Assembly (NCBI GenBank): GCA_963715655.1
Contig: OY970262.1
Location: forward strand, 1,550,001-1,614,000
Length of the DNA: 64,000 nucleotides
Origin: JANQPD01 sp963715655
GTDB lineage: Bacteria; Bacteroidota; Bacteroidia; Flavobacteriales; Schleiferiaceae
Direction of reading: 5' to 3'
The notes below the pieces were generated by a model. The model was not told the origin of the DNA. It did not search any database and saw nothing but the letters and a program-made list of their open reading frames with translations. This document shows, one piece after another, positions 34,600 through 43,578 of this stretch; positions within the stretch are counted from its first letter, which is position 1, and each line of letters starts with the position of its first letter. A program made the translations under genes and the position numbers.

Positions 34600-34965
34600 T
34601 CATGAAGGTTCTGACTTAAAATTTACTCCATTTTGAAAAACAATTGCCACTGAGGCATATAATCCGTTAGCAAATTCATTAAACATGTGTTGATATTCGT
34701 AAATGGCAAAAATACCGTCTCCATAAATAGTTCTTTCAGTACCGCTACCCGTGGCTATTTTTACACCTAATGAATAATTAATGGAAAATTGAGGTTTGCT
34801 AAAGCGCTCGTAGGTTACTAATAGCTCCGAAAAAACCAATTGCGTGGGCGTAAAGTAAACACCATTAGCTATTCCTTTTTTAGCGCTATTTACTTGACTA
34901 AAAGTGGTTTGCGCTAAGCCTAAAAATATCAATTGCAGAAAAAATATATTTCGGTTTTTAATCAT
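34600..34965 (-). pseudogene. Truncated outer-membrane protein gene
   Basis: This 121-residue frame has a signal peptide (LIFLGLAQTTFSQ) and then beta-strand-like segments typical of Bacteroidota outer-membrane barrels (ELLVTYERFSKPQFSINYSLGVKI). It stops after about 100 mature residues, with no terminal aromatic strand. Intact relatives are usually about twice as long, so it seems cut off where the accessory island begins. A short but intact gene cannot be excluded. Confidence 0.55.
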
Positions 34966-34987
34966 TTTACAGGTTATAAAAAGTGTA

Positions 34988-36418
34988 TTATTTGGTTATT
35001 CGGTGTCCATAGGGATTAATTTTCCAAAGCCCACCTTCCACTAAAAACCTATAGTTTGCTTGGTTTGAAACAATTTCAAATGCATGATAATCTAGCTTTT
35101 TAATTTCTGCGTTTGGCAACTGGTTTTTCAATTGGTGCAAGCTTGCTATAATCTCTTTTCGCTCTGTTTCAGAAATTAAATTTTCTGCGCCTGCATCTGT
35201 GTTTAAGTCTTCCAAAAGCTCTTCTTGTTGGTCATCTTCATACACGCATAAGTATTTTAAAACATACACCACCTCATTGTTTTCAAACGCTTTTATTAAA
35301 GAGCTAAAAAGTTCAGAAACATTGCCTTGTGGATATTTAAACTGATTTTCTTTAACGCGTGCTATGCGGTTTAACTTACGTTTTTTGGCATCTTCAAAAC
35401 TGCTATTGTTTTTGGTTTTTGGAAAATCCACTTCAATATTTATACAGAGTATGCCGCTGTAAAAATTGTTTTCATTAGAAACAATAACTTGACCGCTCGG
35501 CAAGGTATAAGGAACATTAAATCGTTTTTCTATATCAAAATTTGGGCTCATCCAACCCGCTTCTTTTAAATACCAAAGTTTGTTCTTGCTGTACTTAAAC
35601 TTCTCATATCTACTCGAAATTACCGCTCCATTCCCTTTTCGTATTCGGGTATAAACAGTGTCTTTAGTGGCTCCATTTTTATATGTAAAACCATCTCTTT
35701 TTACGGTGTCTAAGTAATGTTTTGATTTTGGAGAGTCAAACCATTCAATACCAATAAAGCAACCGTTTTCGCTTACGCTGATTTTTTCCTCACGCATATC
35801 AATATGTACCCATTCATCGCCTTCTGTGCCAGCTACCACAAGGTTAGATTTGGTGAGTTCCTTTCCCGGTTTTGTTTCCAATAAGCTACAGTCGTACACG
35901 TGCACTCTAAAATGAGCATCGGGGTAACCAAGTTCTGAAACGTGCACATTTACAGCTTTTAAAATGCCTTTGGTGGAATATTCATTGGGAATATAGCTCG
36001 CGCGGATTTCGCCATTATCGGCTACACCCGGGTAATCGGCAAAGCCAGAGTTTGTACCTGTTCTTGTAACCCCAAGTTTTTTAGTTCGATATTTTATTTT
36101 CTTCGTGCGTACCACTACTTCTTCAAGCTGCTCAGCTATGGGTTGTAAGCGTATGGGTAGTTGGGTATTTAAATTTTTTACCAGCACCGTTTTGGTTTCG
36201 TATCCAATACACGAAATTTCTAGCGTATCGGTTGGTTTAAACCTACTGGTAAGCATAAAAACACCTTCAAAATTTGCTAAAACACCAGTAGATGTATTGG
36301 CCAACGTAACGTGCGCGTAGGAAACGGGTTGTTGGTTAGCAGCATCTACAATTTTGTATTGCGCAAAAAGTGGTAGGCTTAAAAGCAAGAGGAAGGGCAG
36401 GAGCATTAGCTTTTTCAT
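34988..36418 (-). CDS. Secreted protein with carboxypeptidase-like regulatory (CarboxypepD_reg) domain
   Basis: This 476-residue protein has a signal peptide (LLPFLLLLSLPLFAQ) and then an N-terminal CarboxypepD_reg-like beta-sandwich: AANQQPVSYAHVTLANTSTG, EISCIGYETKTV and EEVVVR (about 24-105), the same domain found before many TonB receptors. The remainder is a large uncharacterised region with no recognised catalytic motif. It is not a TonB receptor, because no barrel is present. It is likely periplasmic or surface-associated. Confidence 0.8.
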   Translation of the reverse strand: MKKLMLLPFLLLLSLPLFAQYKIVDAANQQPVSYAHVTLANTSTGVLANFEGVFMLTSRFKPTDTLEISCIGYETKTVLVKNLNTQLPIRLQPIAEQLEEVVVRTKKIKYRTKKLGVTRTGTNSGFADYPGVADNGEIRASYIPNEYSTKGILKAVNVHVSELGYPDAHFRVHVYDCSLLETKPGKELTKSNLVVAGTEGDEWVHIDMREEKISVSENGCFIGIEWFDSPKSKHYLDTVKRDGFTYKNGATKDTVYTRIRKGNGAVISSRYEKFKYSKNKLWYLKEAGWMSPNFDIEKRFNVPYTLPSGQVIVSNENNFYSGILCINIEVDFPKTKNNSSFEDAKKRKLNRIARVKENQFKYPQGNVSELFSSLIKAFENNEVVYVLKYLCVYEDDQQEELLEDLNTDAGAENLISETERKEIIASLHQLKNQLPNAEIKKLDYHAFEIVSNQANYRFLVEGGLWKINPYGHRITK

Positions 36419-36468
36419 AAACTGTTTTGCAAAGGATTCTGAAGTATGTTAAAATAATTTTCTGTGCA

Positions 36469-37029
36469 TTACCGCTTCATCCAATTTTCAATCATTTTTA
36501 AACCATCATCCGTCATAATGCTTTCCGGGTGAAATTGCATTCCCGCCAAGGGCAAGGTTTGGTGTTCAAACGCCATTAACGTGTGGTTTTCTAAGTAGGC
36601 AGTAGGTTTAAAATCGTTTACGGCTGTAAGATTTACCGCCCATGAATGGTAAAGCCCTACCTTAAAACTTGGCGCTACACCTTGCAATAACCAACTGTCA
36701 TTCTCGCGTTTAGCCAATCGGCTTAAGCCATGCGCTACCTGTTGTTGGTTGTATAGTTTTCCGCCCGCCCATAAGGCTAACGCTTGAAAACCAAGGCATA
36801 CACCTAATATAGATTTATGCCGTGCGTAGGTTTCTAAAATGTGCATGCTAATACCCGCATCCTTTGGTAAACCGGGGCCGGGACTTATAATAATATGCGA
36901 AAATTGATTCACTTCTGCTAAGCTAATTTCATCGTTTTTAACCACTGATACGTCTGCACATAATTGCTGCGCATAATGAAACAGATTATAGGTAAACGAG
37001 TCGTAATTATCTAAAATAAGTAAGCGCAT
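36469..37029 (-). CDS. pabA: Aminodeoxychorismate/anthranilate synthase glutaminase subunit
   Basis: This 186-residue class I glutamine amidotransferase supplies ammonia to PabB or TrpE. The catalytic cysteine is in GVCLGFQAL and the His-Glu pair is in HPESIMTDDG. LILDNYDSFTYNLFHY at the start is the family signature. ATG at 37029 is chosen because it gives the canonical MRLLILDNYDSF start; an upstream in-frame ATG at 37092 would enter the repeat array. No pabB or trpE is adjacent, so pabA versus trpG is not fully resolved. Confidence 0.85.
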   Translation of the reverse strand: MRLLILDNYDSFTYNLFHYAQQLCADVSVVKNDEISLAEVNQFSHIIISPGPGLPKDAGISMHILETYARHKSILGVCLGFQALALWAGGKLYNQQQVAHGLSRLAKRENDSWLLQGVAPSFKVGLYHSWAVNLTAVNDFKPTAYLENHTLMAFEHQTLPLAGMQFHPESIMTDDGLKMIENWMKR

Positions 37030-37600
37030 GGAGTATATTAGCGGCAAAGAAACGAGAAAGAATTTGAGCTGCAAGTTGGCCATTAGCTGCAAAATTAAAT
37101 TGGGTAGAGAGTTGGCAATTTAGCGGCAAGTTTGCAATTAAGCTGCAAAACGTAAATTGGGTAGAAAGTTGGCAGTTGGCAATTAGCGGCAAACGTAAAT
37201 TGAGTTTAAACTTGGCTATTTATAACTTAGATGTCACGCTGAGTAGCTGAGGAACGAGGCGTATCGAAGTGTTCTTAGATTAAGGATAAGTCAATTGGCA
37301 ATTAGCTGCAAAATTAAATTGGGTAGAGAGTTGGCAATTTAGCTGCAAGTTGGCAATTAGCTGCAAAACGTAAATTGAGTTTAAACTTGGCTATTTATAA
37401 CTTAGAGGTCCCACTGAGTAGCTGAGGAAAGAGGCGTATCGAAGTGTTCTTAGAGTAAGGATAAGTCAGTTGGCAATTAGCGGCAGAATGTAAATCGGGT
37501 AGAAAGTTGGCAGTTGGCAATTAAGCTACAAACGTAAATTGGGTAGAAAGTTGGCAATTTAGCGGCAAGGGTGCAGTTGGTATCTAACATGAATAAATTA
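37030..37600 (-). repeat. Inverted copies of the 16.6 kb repeat family
   Basis: Two copies of the AGTGTGAC...CACTTCG unit occur in reverse orientation (37233-37271 and 37408-37446, 175 bp apart). They are surrounded by many short units containing AGTTGGCAATTAGCGGCAA. The sequence is related to the array at 16.6-17.5 kb, so the two arrays face opposite ways on the chromosome. Confidence 0.8.
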
Positions 37601-37685
37601 CTGGGGGAGTTCTATGGAATCAAAAAGCAAATAAGCAGTTCAACAATTCAATAAATCCGCAATTCAACAAACTAAATAAAACAGG

Positions 37686-38063
37686 ATGAAAAAAATAATA
37701 CACGCACCAAACGCACCGGCACCCATTGGTCCTTATAGCCAAGCGGTGTTAAAAGGAGATACTCTTTACTGCTCGGGGCAGATAGCTTTAGACGCTGAAA
37801 CCGGTGCTTTGGTAATGGACAACATTGCCGTAGAAACCGAAAAAGTGATGGAAAATATGCAGGCCGTTTTAGCTGCCGCAGATATGGATTTTAGTAACGT
37901 ATTAAAATGCAGCATTTTTATAAAAAACATGGATCAGTTTGCGGAAATAAACGCGGTGTATGGCAAGTACTTTGAAAAAAATCCTCCGGCTAGAGAAACC
38001 GTGCAGGTATCAAAATTACCCAAGGATGTAAATGTAGAAATATCGTGCATAGCGCAACGATAG
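37686..38063 (+). CDS. ridA: RidA-family enamine/imine deaminase
   Basis: This 125-residue RidA protein detoxifies reactive 2-aminoacrylate and related enamines. The family blocks APAPIGPYSQAV, LYCSGQIALD and the terminal PKDVNVEISCIA are present. R105 in PPARETVQV is the expected catalytic arginine. It stands alone between the repeats and lpdA. Confidence 0.93.
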   Translation: MKKIIHAPNAPAPIGPYSQAVLKGDTLYCSGQIALDAETGALVMDNIAVETEKVMENMQAVLAAADMDFSNVLKCSIFIKNMDQFAEINAVYGKYFEKNPPARETVQVSKLPKDVNVEISCIAQR

Positions 38064-38151
38064 TTACTTACCTGATAATTCTACTATTTATCCCTTAAAT
38101 TCGCATCATTAAAAATTAGCTACATCTAAAAGTTTATATAAAAAGCATATT

Positions 38152-39540
38152 ATGGATTTTGACGTAATTGTATTGGGCAGCGGCCCGGGTGGATATGTAA
38201 CCGCCATTAGAGCTTCGCAACTTGGTTTAAAAACAGCGGTTGTAGAGCGTGAGAGCTTGGGAGGCATTTGCCTTAATTGGGGGTGTATTCCTACCAAAGC
38301 CTTATTAAAAAGTGCCAATGTTTTTGAATACATCAATCACGCAAGTGACTATGGTTTAACCGTAGAAGGCGCTGATAAAGATTTTGATGCTGTAGTAAAA
38401 CGCAGCCGTGGTGTTGCGGATGGTATGAGCAACGGGGTGAAGTTCTTAATGAAAAAGAATAAGATTGAGGTAATAATGGGCGAAGGCACGCTTAAAGCCG
38501 GTAAAAAGATTTCGGTAAAAGATGCGGATGGCAAAACCAAAGAGTATAGTGCCAAACACGTAATTATTGCAACGGGTGCCCGCAGTCGTGAGTTGCCAAG
38601 CTTAAAGCAAGATGGTAAAAAAATTATTGGCTACCGCAAGGCGATGACCTTAGAAAAACAACCAAAAAAATTGGTAGTAGTTGGCTCAGGAGCCATTGGT
38701 GTTGAGTTTGCATATTTTTACAATGCTATGGGTACGGAAGTTACTATTGTGGAGTATTTGCCAAACATTGTTCCTGTGGAAGATGAAGACGTTTCCAAAC
38801 AATTGGAACGTAGCTTTAAAAAAGCCGGTATTAAAATTATGACCGAAAGCGAGGTAACTAAGGTGGATACTTCTGGTGATGGCTGTAAAATAACGGTAAA
38901 AACCAAAAAAGGCGAAGAAACCCTAGAAGCTGATGTGGTACTTTCTGCAGTTGGCGTGCAAGCTAATATTGAGAATATTGGTTTAGAAGCATTAGGTATA
39001 AAAACTGAAAAAGGTAAAATTGTTGTAGATAAATTCTACAAAACAAATATTGACGGCTATTACGCTATTGGAGATTGTGTGCCAGGTCAAGCATTAGCGC
39101 ATGTTGCTTCAGCAGAAGGTATTATTTGTGTAGAGCAAATAGCAGGGCATCATCCGCAACCATTAAATTATAATAACATACCGGGCTGTACGTATTGCTC
39201 ACCAGAAATTGCTAGTGTTGGTTATACCGAAAAACAGGCAAAAGAAGCTGGGTATGACGTTAAAGTGGGTAAATTTCCTTTCTCGGCAAGTGGTAAAGCA
39301 AGTGCAGCCGGCCATAAAGATGGCTTTGTAAAAGTTATTTACGATGCTAAATACGGTGAGTTTTTAGGTTGCCACATGATAGGTGCTAATGTAACCGAAA
39401 TTATTGCCGAGGCCGTGGTAGCGCGTAGATTAGAAACTACGGGTATGGAAGTTTTGAAAGCTGTTCATCCACATCCTACCATGAGTGAAGCTGTAATGGA
39501 GGCTACCGCAGCTGCTTATGATGAGGTTATTCATTTATAA
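38152..39540 (+). CDS. lpdA: Dihydrolipoyl dehydrogenase
   Basis: This 462-residue E3 component of the pyruvate and 2-oxoglutarate dehydrogenase complexes oxidises dihydrolipoamide with FAD and NAD+. It has the FAD-binding GSGPGGYV (about 9-16), the redox disulfide GGICLNWGCIPTKALL (cysteines 42 and 47), the NAD-binding GSGAIGVEFA and the catalytic C-terminal HPHPTMSEAV. It is followed by a strong terminator. Confidence 0.96.
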   Translation: MDFDVIVLGSGPGGYVTAIRASQLGLKTAVVERESLGGICLNWGCIPTKALLKSANVFEYINHASDYGLTVEGADKDFDAVVKRSRGVADGMSNGVKFLMKKNKIEVIMGEGTLKAGKKISVKDADGKTKEYSAKHVIIATGARSRELPSLKQDGKKIIGYRKAMTLEKQPKKLVVVGSGAIGVEFAYFYNAMGTEVTIVEYLPNIVPVEDEDVSKQLERSFKKAGIKIMTESEVTKVDTSGDGCKITVKTKKGEETLEADVVLSAVGVQANIENIGLEALGIKTEKGKIVVDKFYKTNIDGYYAIGDCVPGQALAHVASAEGIICVEQIAGHHPQPLNYNNIPGCTYCSPEIASVGYTEKQAKEAGYDVKVGKFPFSASGKASAAGHKDGFVKVIYDAKYGEFLGCHMIGANVTEIIAEAVVARRLETTGMEVLKAVHPHPTMSEAVMEATAAAYDEVIHL

Positions 39541-39558
39541 AAATTTTCTTATAATCTT

Positions 39559-39593
39559 AAAGCCCCTTTATACGTTATAAAGGGGCTTTTCTT
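39559..39593 (+). terminator. Rho-independent terminator after lpdA
   Basis: A perfect 14-bp stem (AAAGCCCCTTTATA / TATAAAGGGGCTTT) with a CGT loop is followed by a T-rich tract. Confidence 0.9.
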
Positions 39594-39619
39594 TTTCATA
39601 TTTCCAGATTCAATCTAAA

Positions 39620-40762
39620 ATGCAGAAGCATTTATTTGCCATTTTTTTCCTGTTATTATTCGGTGGTTCCACCTTCGCGCAAAGCGATAGTTTGGTGCAA
39701 TTTGAAGTGTACTTTGATTTAGATCAGTCGCGCTTAACCAAAATTCAAAAAATTAAGGTTGATAGTATTTTGCAAAAAGCACCAATTAGTATCATTAGCC
39801 AAATTAAAATTTACGGACATACCGATAGCCTTGCGGGAGTAGAGTATAACCGAGATTTATCTAAACGAAGGGTACTTAGCATTCTCCAATATTTTGTTGG
39901 TAAAGGTTTAGATCCGCTTAAAGCGAAAACGGATTTTTACGGAGAAGAACGTCCTAAGTATGATAATGGGCCTGATGAACGTTTTAGAAACCGTAGGTGT
40001 GAAGTAGTCCTCTATATTGATGCCAGTTTGTTGCCACAGCCTGAGCAAAAGTTAAGTGATTTAGAAGTTAAAAAAGGGGACAAGTTGCGTATTCCAAACC
40101 TTAATTTTGTTGGTAATCAGCCAATTCCTGTGTTTGAAAGCATTCCTGCTTTAGAAGATTTAGTTTTACTAATGCAGCGTAATCCTGATTTGGTAGTTGA
40201 AGTTCAAGGACACGTATGCTGCGCAAATGATCAAGAACTTTCTGATGCACGCGCTTTTACGGTATATCAATTTTTAGTGGCAAATGGAATAGCTAAGGAG
40301 CGGATGCGCCACCGTGGTTTTAGTAATACCAAACCTTTATTTAAAGAAATTGATGAAAATGCAAAAGCCCTAAACCGCAGGGTTGACCTGGAAGTTATTT
40401 CAAATTCAGATAAGCGAATACAGGTGTTAGATGGTGCAAAACCAATTGTAGATTTAAGGGCTCCTGTACTTAATATTAAATATTTTGATGAGTCGGCCAG
40501 ATTAATGCCTAGTGGCGATTTTATGCTTACTTTGGTAACAGATGCCATAAAGCAAAGTGAAGGGGTGCGTTATAACTTTTTTGTATATGATAATATTAAT
40601 GACCCAAACCTAACCAAGCAACGTGCAGACGCTTTAGAGAAAATTATAAGACGTAAAGGTGTTGATGTAAGCAAAGTAAAAGTAACCCAGCAAGAGGGAC
40701 GAAAAAGTACCCGTTTTGAAGAGAAGAATAACTATATTGAAGTGCAAATAAGGTCTATCTAA
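39620..40762 (+). CDS. OmpA-family protein with multiple OmpA domains
   Basis: This 380-residue exported protein (signal peptide FFLLLFGGSTFAQ) has at least two OmpA/MotB peptidoglycan-binding domains. The first spans about 25-130 (IYGHTDSLAGVEYNRDLSKRR, D/R ligand positions) and the second about 170-255 (VQGHVCCANDQELSDARA, NRRVDLEVI). A third, degenerate repeat follows (about 315-380: TKQRADALEKIIRRKGV). It probably anchors the envelope to peptidoglycan. It is followed 4 bp later by a DUF1569 gene and the patatin gene. Confidence 0.9.
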   Translation: MQKHLFAIFFLLLFGGSTFAQSDSLVQFEVYFDLDQSRLTKIQKIKVDSILQKAPISIISQIKIYGHTDSLAGVEYNRDLSKRRVLSILQYFVGKGLDPLKAKTDFYGEERPKYDNGPDERFRNRRCEVVLYIDASLLPQPEQKLSDLEVKKGDKLRIPNLNFVGNQPIPVFESIPALEDLVLLMQRNPDLVVEVQGHVCCANDQELSDARAFTVYQFLVANGIAKERMRHRGFSNTKPLFKEIDENAKALNRRVDLEVISNSDKRIQVLDGAKPIVDLRAPVLNIKYFDESARLMPSGDFMLTLVTDAIKQSEGVRYNFFVYDNINDPNLTKQRADALEKIIRRKGVDVSKVKVTQQEGRKSTRFEEKNNYIEVQIRSI

Positions 40763-40766
40763 ATTT

Positions 40767-41219
40767 ATGCGTAAATCAAACTTTTTTAACCAAACGGTTC
40801 CCGCTGCACTACTAAAACTTACTAATGAACACCAACCGCTATGGGGAGAAATGAATGCCGAGGAAATGGTAGATCATTTGCGAAGAGGTCTTCTGATCAG
40901 TCAATCTAGCAAGGCGGTTGAAATTATAACGCCTTTAGAAAAACTACCTGGGCTAAAGCGTTTTTTAATGAGTGATAAACCATTTTTAAAAAACTTCCCA
41001 AAACCTAAAGCATATAGTTTAACCAAACCATTTAGTGGGAATTTAGAAGCTCTAAAAGTAGAGTTGCAGCATGAAATAGAAAGGATGCATTTGTTTTTCC
41101 AAAAGTATCCAAACTTTACAGCCGCGCATCCTAATTTTGGTGTACTTTCAACGTTAGAATGGTTGCATTTGCACGAAAAGCATTTTACGCATCATTTCAC
41201 TCAATTTAATTTACTTTAA
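40767..41219 (+). CDS. DUF1569/DinB-like protein
   Basis: This 150-residue protein belongs to the DinB-like helical-bundle superfamily, DUF1569 branch. Possible metal ligands are in MVDHLRRG (H37) and WLHLHEKHFTHHFTQF near the end. The biochemical role is unknown; related DinB proteins bind Zn or Ni and some are thiol transferases. It lies between the OmpA-like and patatin genes, ending directly before the patatin ATG. Confidence 0.8.
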   Translation: MRKSNFFNQTVPAALLKLTNEHQPLWGEMNAEEMVDHLRRGLLISQSSKAVEIITPLEKLPGLKRFLMSDKPFLKNFPKPKAYSLTKPFSGNLEALKVELQHEIERMHLFFQKYPNFTAAHPNFGVLSTLEWLHLHEKHFTHHFTQFNLL

Positions 41220-43457
41220 ATGTTTGTGCTAAATCGCATAGGTAAGTGGATTAGTAATGCGTGGTTTTTTACGCTTACTTTTTTTCCAATGCAGCTGTTG
41301 CTGCTGCACTTGCGTAGAAGTTATATAGTACTCATTTTTTGGTTGCTTTTATTTCTATTTATAAGCGGAAATTTAGGTGCTGATTATGGCTTTCAGTATT
41401 TGTTTTTAAGTCCTGAATATTTAAATAACGTAAGTTTTTTAAGTTACTTTTTGGTGGGGGTAATGGCCGGATTGTTTGTAATGGCCTTTCACATTAGCAG
41501 TTATATTTATTACAGTTACCGTTATCCGTTTTTAGCAACGCTAAGTAGGCCGCTTTATAAATTTTGCATAAATAATTCTGTAATACCACTTGCTTTTTAC
41601 ACGGTATATGTTTGGCAAATAGCTGCTTTGCTTAGCGCAGATGAAAAATCTACTGTATTTATAATTACGGTTATTAGTGGCTTAATTTTAGGGTCGGTAC
41701 TTACCGTAGCTATCACCACAGGGTATTTTTTCACCACTATAAAAGGCTTGCAAAACCAAACCGGTGCAGCGGCCAAAGCATTAAATCAGCTTATAAAAAA
41801 GGAGGCTAATTCTAAAAAAGCGGTTACAGGAAAATCTACCGTGGTAAATTACTATTTAAAGAATTTTGTACGCGTAAAACTTACCCGTAACGCTGGTCAT
41901 TATGATAAAGAGTTACTATTTGAAGTAATTCAAAAGCACCATACATCTGCTTCGCTTTTCTTTTTGCTATTAATTCTATTAGTAGTTGGTGTTAACTTTT
42001 TAGGTGATTATCCATTTTTTAGAATTCCGGCCGGAGCCAGTGTATTTTTAATTTTTTCACTGTATTTAATGATTACCGGAGCCCTTTATACACGCTTAAA
42101 AACGTGGACTTTAAGTGTGGGTTTATTAGCCATTTTTGTGCTAAATATGCTGTCAGGGCTTCCTAAATTTAGAAGTACCAATTACGCCTATGGGCTTGAC
42201 TATACTACGCAACCGGCTGAATATAGTTATGATAGATTGAATATGCTTACTGCAGATAGCATAGTAGCCAATGACTTACGCAAAACAGAAGCAATTTTAA
42301 ACCGGTGGAAGGTTAAAACAAAAAAAGAAAAACCAAAACTCATTATTTTAAATGTAAGTGGCGGTGGTTTACGAAGTTCATTATTTACCTTAAATCTTTT
42401 GCAGGAATTAGACAGTCTTTTGGGAGATGATTTTTACCCAAATGTGCAATTAATTGTGGGTTCAAGCGGTGGAATGTTGGGCGCTAGTTATTTTAGGCAG
42501 TTAAAGTACGTTTCAAATACCGTTGATACAGCCTTGCCACACAGTACTCGGCACATTGAAAATATGGGTACGGATTTACTCAACCCAATTGCATTTTCTT
42601 TAGCCGTAAACGATTTATTTTTAAGGTACAGGCATTTTACTTATAAAGGGCGCTCGTACTTAACGGATAGGGGTAAGGCATTTGATGATAAATTAGAAGA
42701 AAACACGGAAGGATACTTAAAAGGTTCTTTCGGAGACTGGTATCAACCAGAACTGGAAGCTAAAATGCCCATGCTTATTTTATCGCCAACCATAATTGGT
42801 GATGGTAGAAAGTTAATAATGAGCAACCAAGGTTTATCGTATTTAACTTTTAGTGATCCTAATAGTGGTATTAACCTAAATAGAGAGTTTGATGCAGTAG
42901 AATACAAACGGTTATTTAAAAATCAGCATTTTGAAGATTTACGTTTTACTACTGCGCTGCGTATGAGCGCTTCGTTTCCTTACATAACACCTTTAATAAA
43001 TATGCCGAGCAAACCCACTATGGAGTTGATAGATGCTGGTGCCCGCGATAATGAAGGATTTGAATTAAGCGTGCGTTATTTATTGAAAATGAAACAATGG
43101 ATTGCTGAGAATACTTCCGGAGTGTTGGTGATACAGGTAAAAGCAAACCGACCGGATGAAATACCTATAAATGAACCCGCACGTACTAGATTAAGTCAGG
43201 TTTTTAAACCCTTTGGTGGCATTGTACAAAGTTTCCACAATTTGCAGATATACAATAAATCTCTTTTAATGGAGCTGGCCGCGGATGATTTAAATTTTGA
43301 TTTAGATCTGGTGCGTTTTAGCTTATTTACCAAAGAAGATAACCTTTCTTTAAGCTGGCATTTAACGGAAAAAGAAAAAGCTTATATTAACAATGCCACA
43401 CAATTTAACCGTAATAAACAAGCATTAGCTAAAGTTAAACAGCTTTTAGCAAATTAG
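41220..43457 (+). CDS. Patatin-like phospholipase with N-terminal membrane domain
   Basis: This 745-residue protein has five to eight membrane helices in its N-terminal half (about 20-320). A cytoplasmic patatin domain follows: the oxyanion-hole motif SGGGLRSS (about 379-386), the nucleophile elbow GSSGG (about 413-417) and the catalytic aspartate in IDAGARDN (about 603-610). The Ser-Asp dyad predicts lipid acyl-hydrolase activity at the inner membrane. The combination is unusual in length, and its substrate is unknown. Confidence 0.88.
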   Translation: MFVLNRIGKWISNAWFFTLTFFPMQLLLLHLRRSYIVLIFWLLLFLFISGNLGADYGFQYLFLSPEYLNNVSFLSYFLVGVMAGLFVMAFHISSYIYYSYRYPFLATLSRPLYKFCINNSVIPLAFYTVYVWQIAALLSADEKSTVFIITVISGLILGSVLTVAITTGYFFTTIKGLQNQTGAAAKALNQLIKKEANSKKAVTGKSTVVNYYLKNFVRVKLTRNAGHYDKELLFEVIQKHHTSASLFFLLLILLVVGVNFLGDYPFFRIPAGASVFLIFSLYLMITGALYTRLKTWTLSVGLLAIFVLNMLSGLPKFRSTNYAYGLDYTTQPAEYSYDRLNMLTADSIVANDLRKTEAILNRWKVKTKKEKPKLIILNVSGGGLRSSLFTLNLLQELDSLLGDDFYPNVQLIVGSSGGMLGASYFRQLKYVSNTVDTALPHSTRHIENMGTDLLNPIAFSLAVNDLFLRYRHFTYKGRSYLTDRGKAFDDKLEENTEGYLKGSFGDWYQPELEAKMPMLILSPTIIGDGRKLIMSNQGLSYLTFSDPNSGINLNREFDAVEYKRLFKNQHFEDLRFTTALRMSASFPYITPLINMPSKPTMELIDAGARDNEGFELSVRYLLKMKQWIAENTSGVLVIQVKANRPDEIPINEPARTRLSQVFKPFGGIVQSFHNLQIYNKSLLMELAADDLNFDLDLVRFSLFTKEDNLSLSWHLTEKEKAYINNATQFNRNKQALAKVKQLLAN

Positions 43458-43520
43458 TGTACTGCTTACCAATTACTGGAAAAATTATTGCTTTAAAAAT
43501 GCCTTGTACTATATAAAGGG

Positions 43521-43556
43521 AAAAGCCGGCCATCGATAAATCGACAACCGGCTTTT
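43521..43556. terminator. Bidirectional terminator between convergent genes
   Basis: An AAAAGCCGG / CCGGCTTTT stem encloses an inner TCGA/TCGA stem. With A and T tracts on both sides it can end transcription of both the patatin and FAS1 genes. Confidence 0.8.
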
Positions 43557-43578
43557 CAACCAACCAAACAAATTTTTA

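Noticed and set aside
34988..36418. TonB-dependent receptor
   Set aside because: It has the CarboxypepD_reg-like N-terminal domain but lacks plug and barrel domains.
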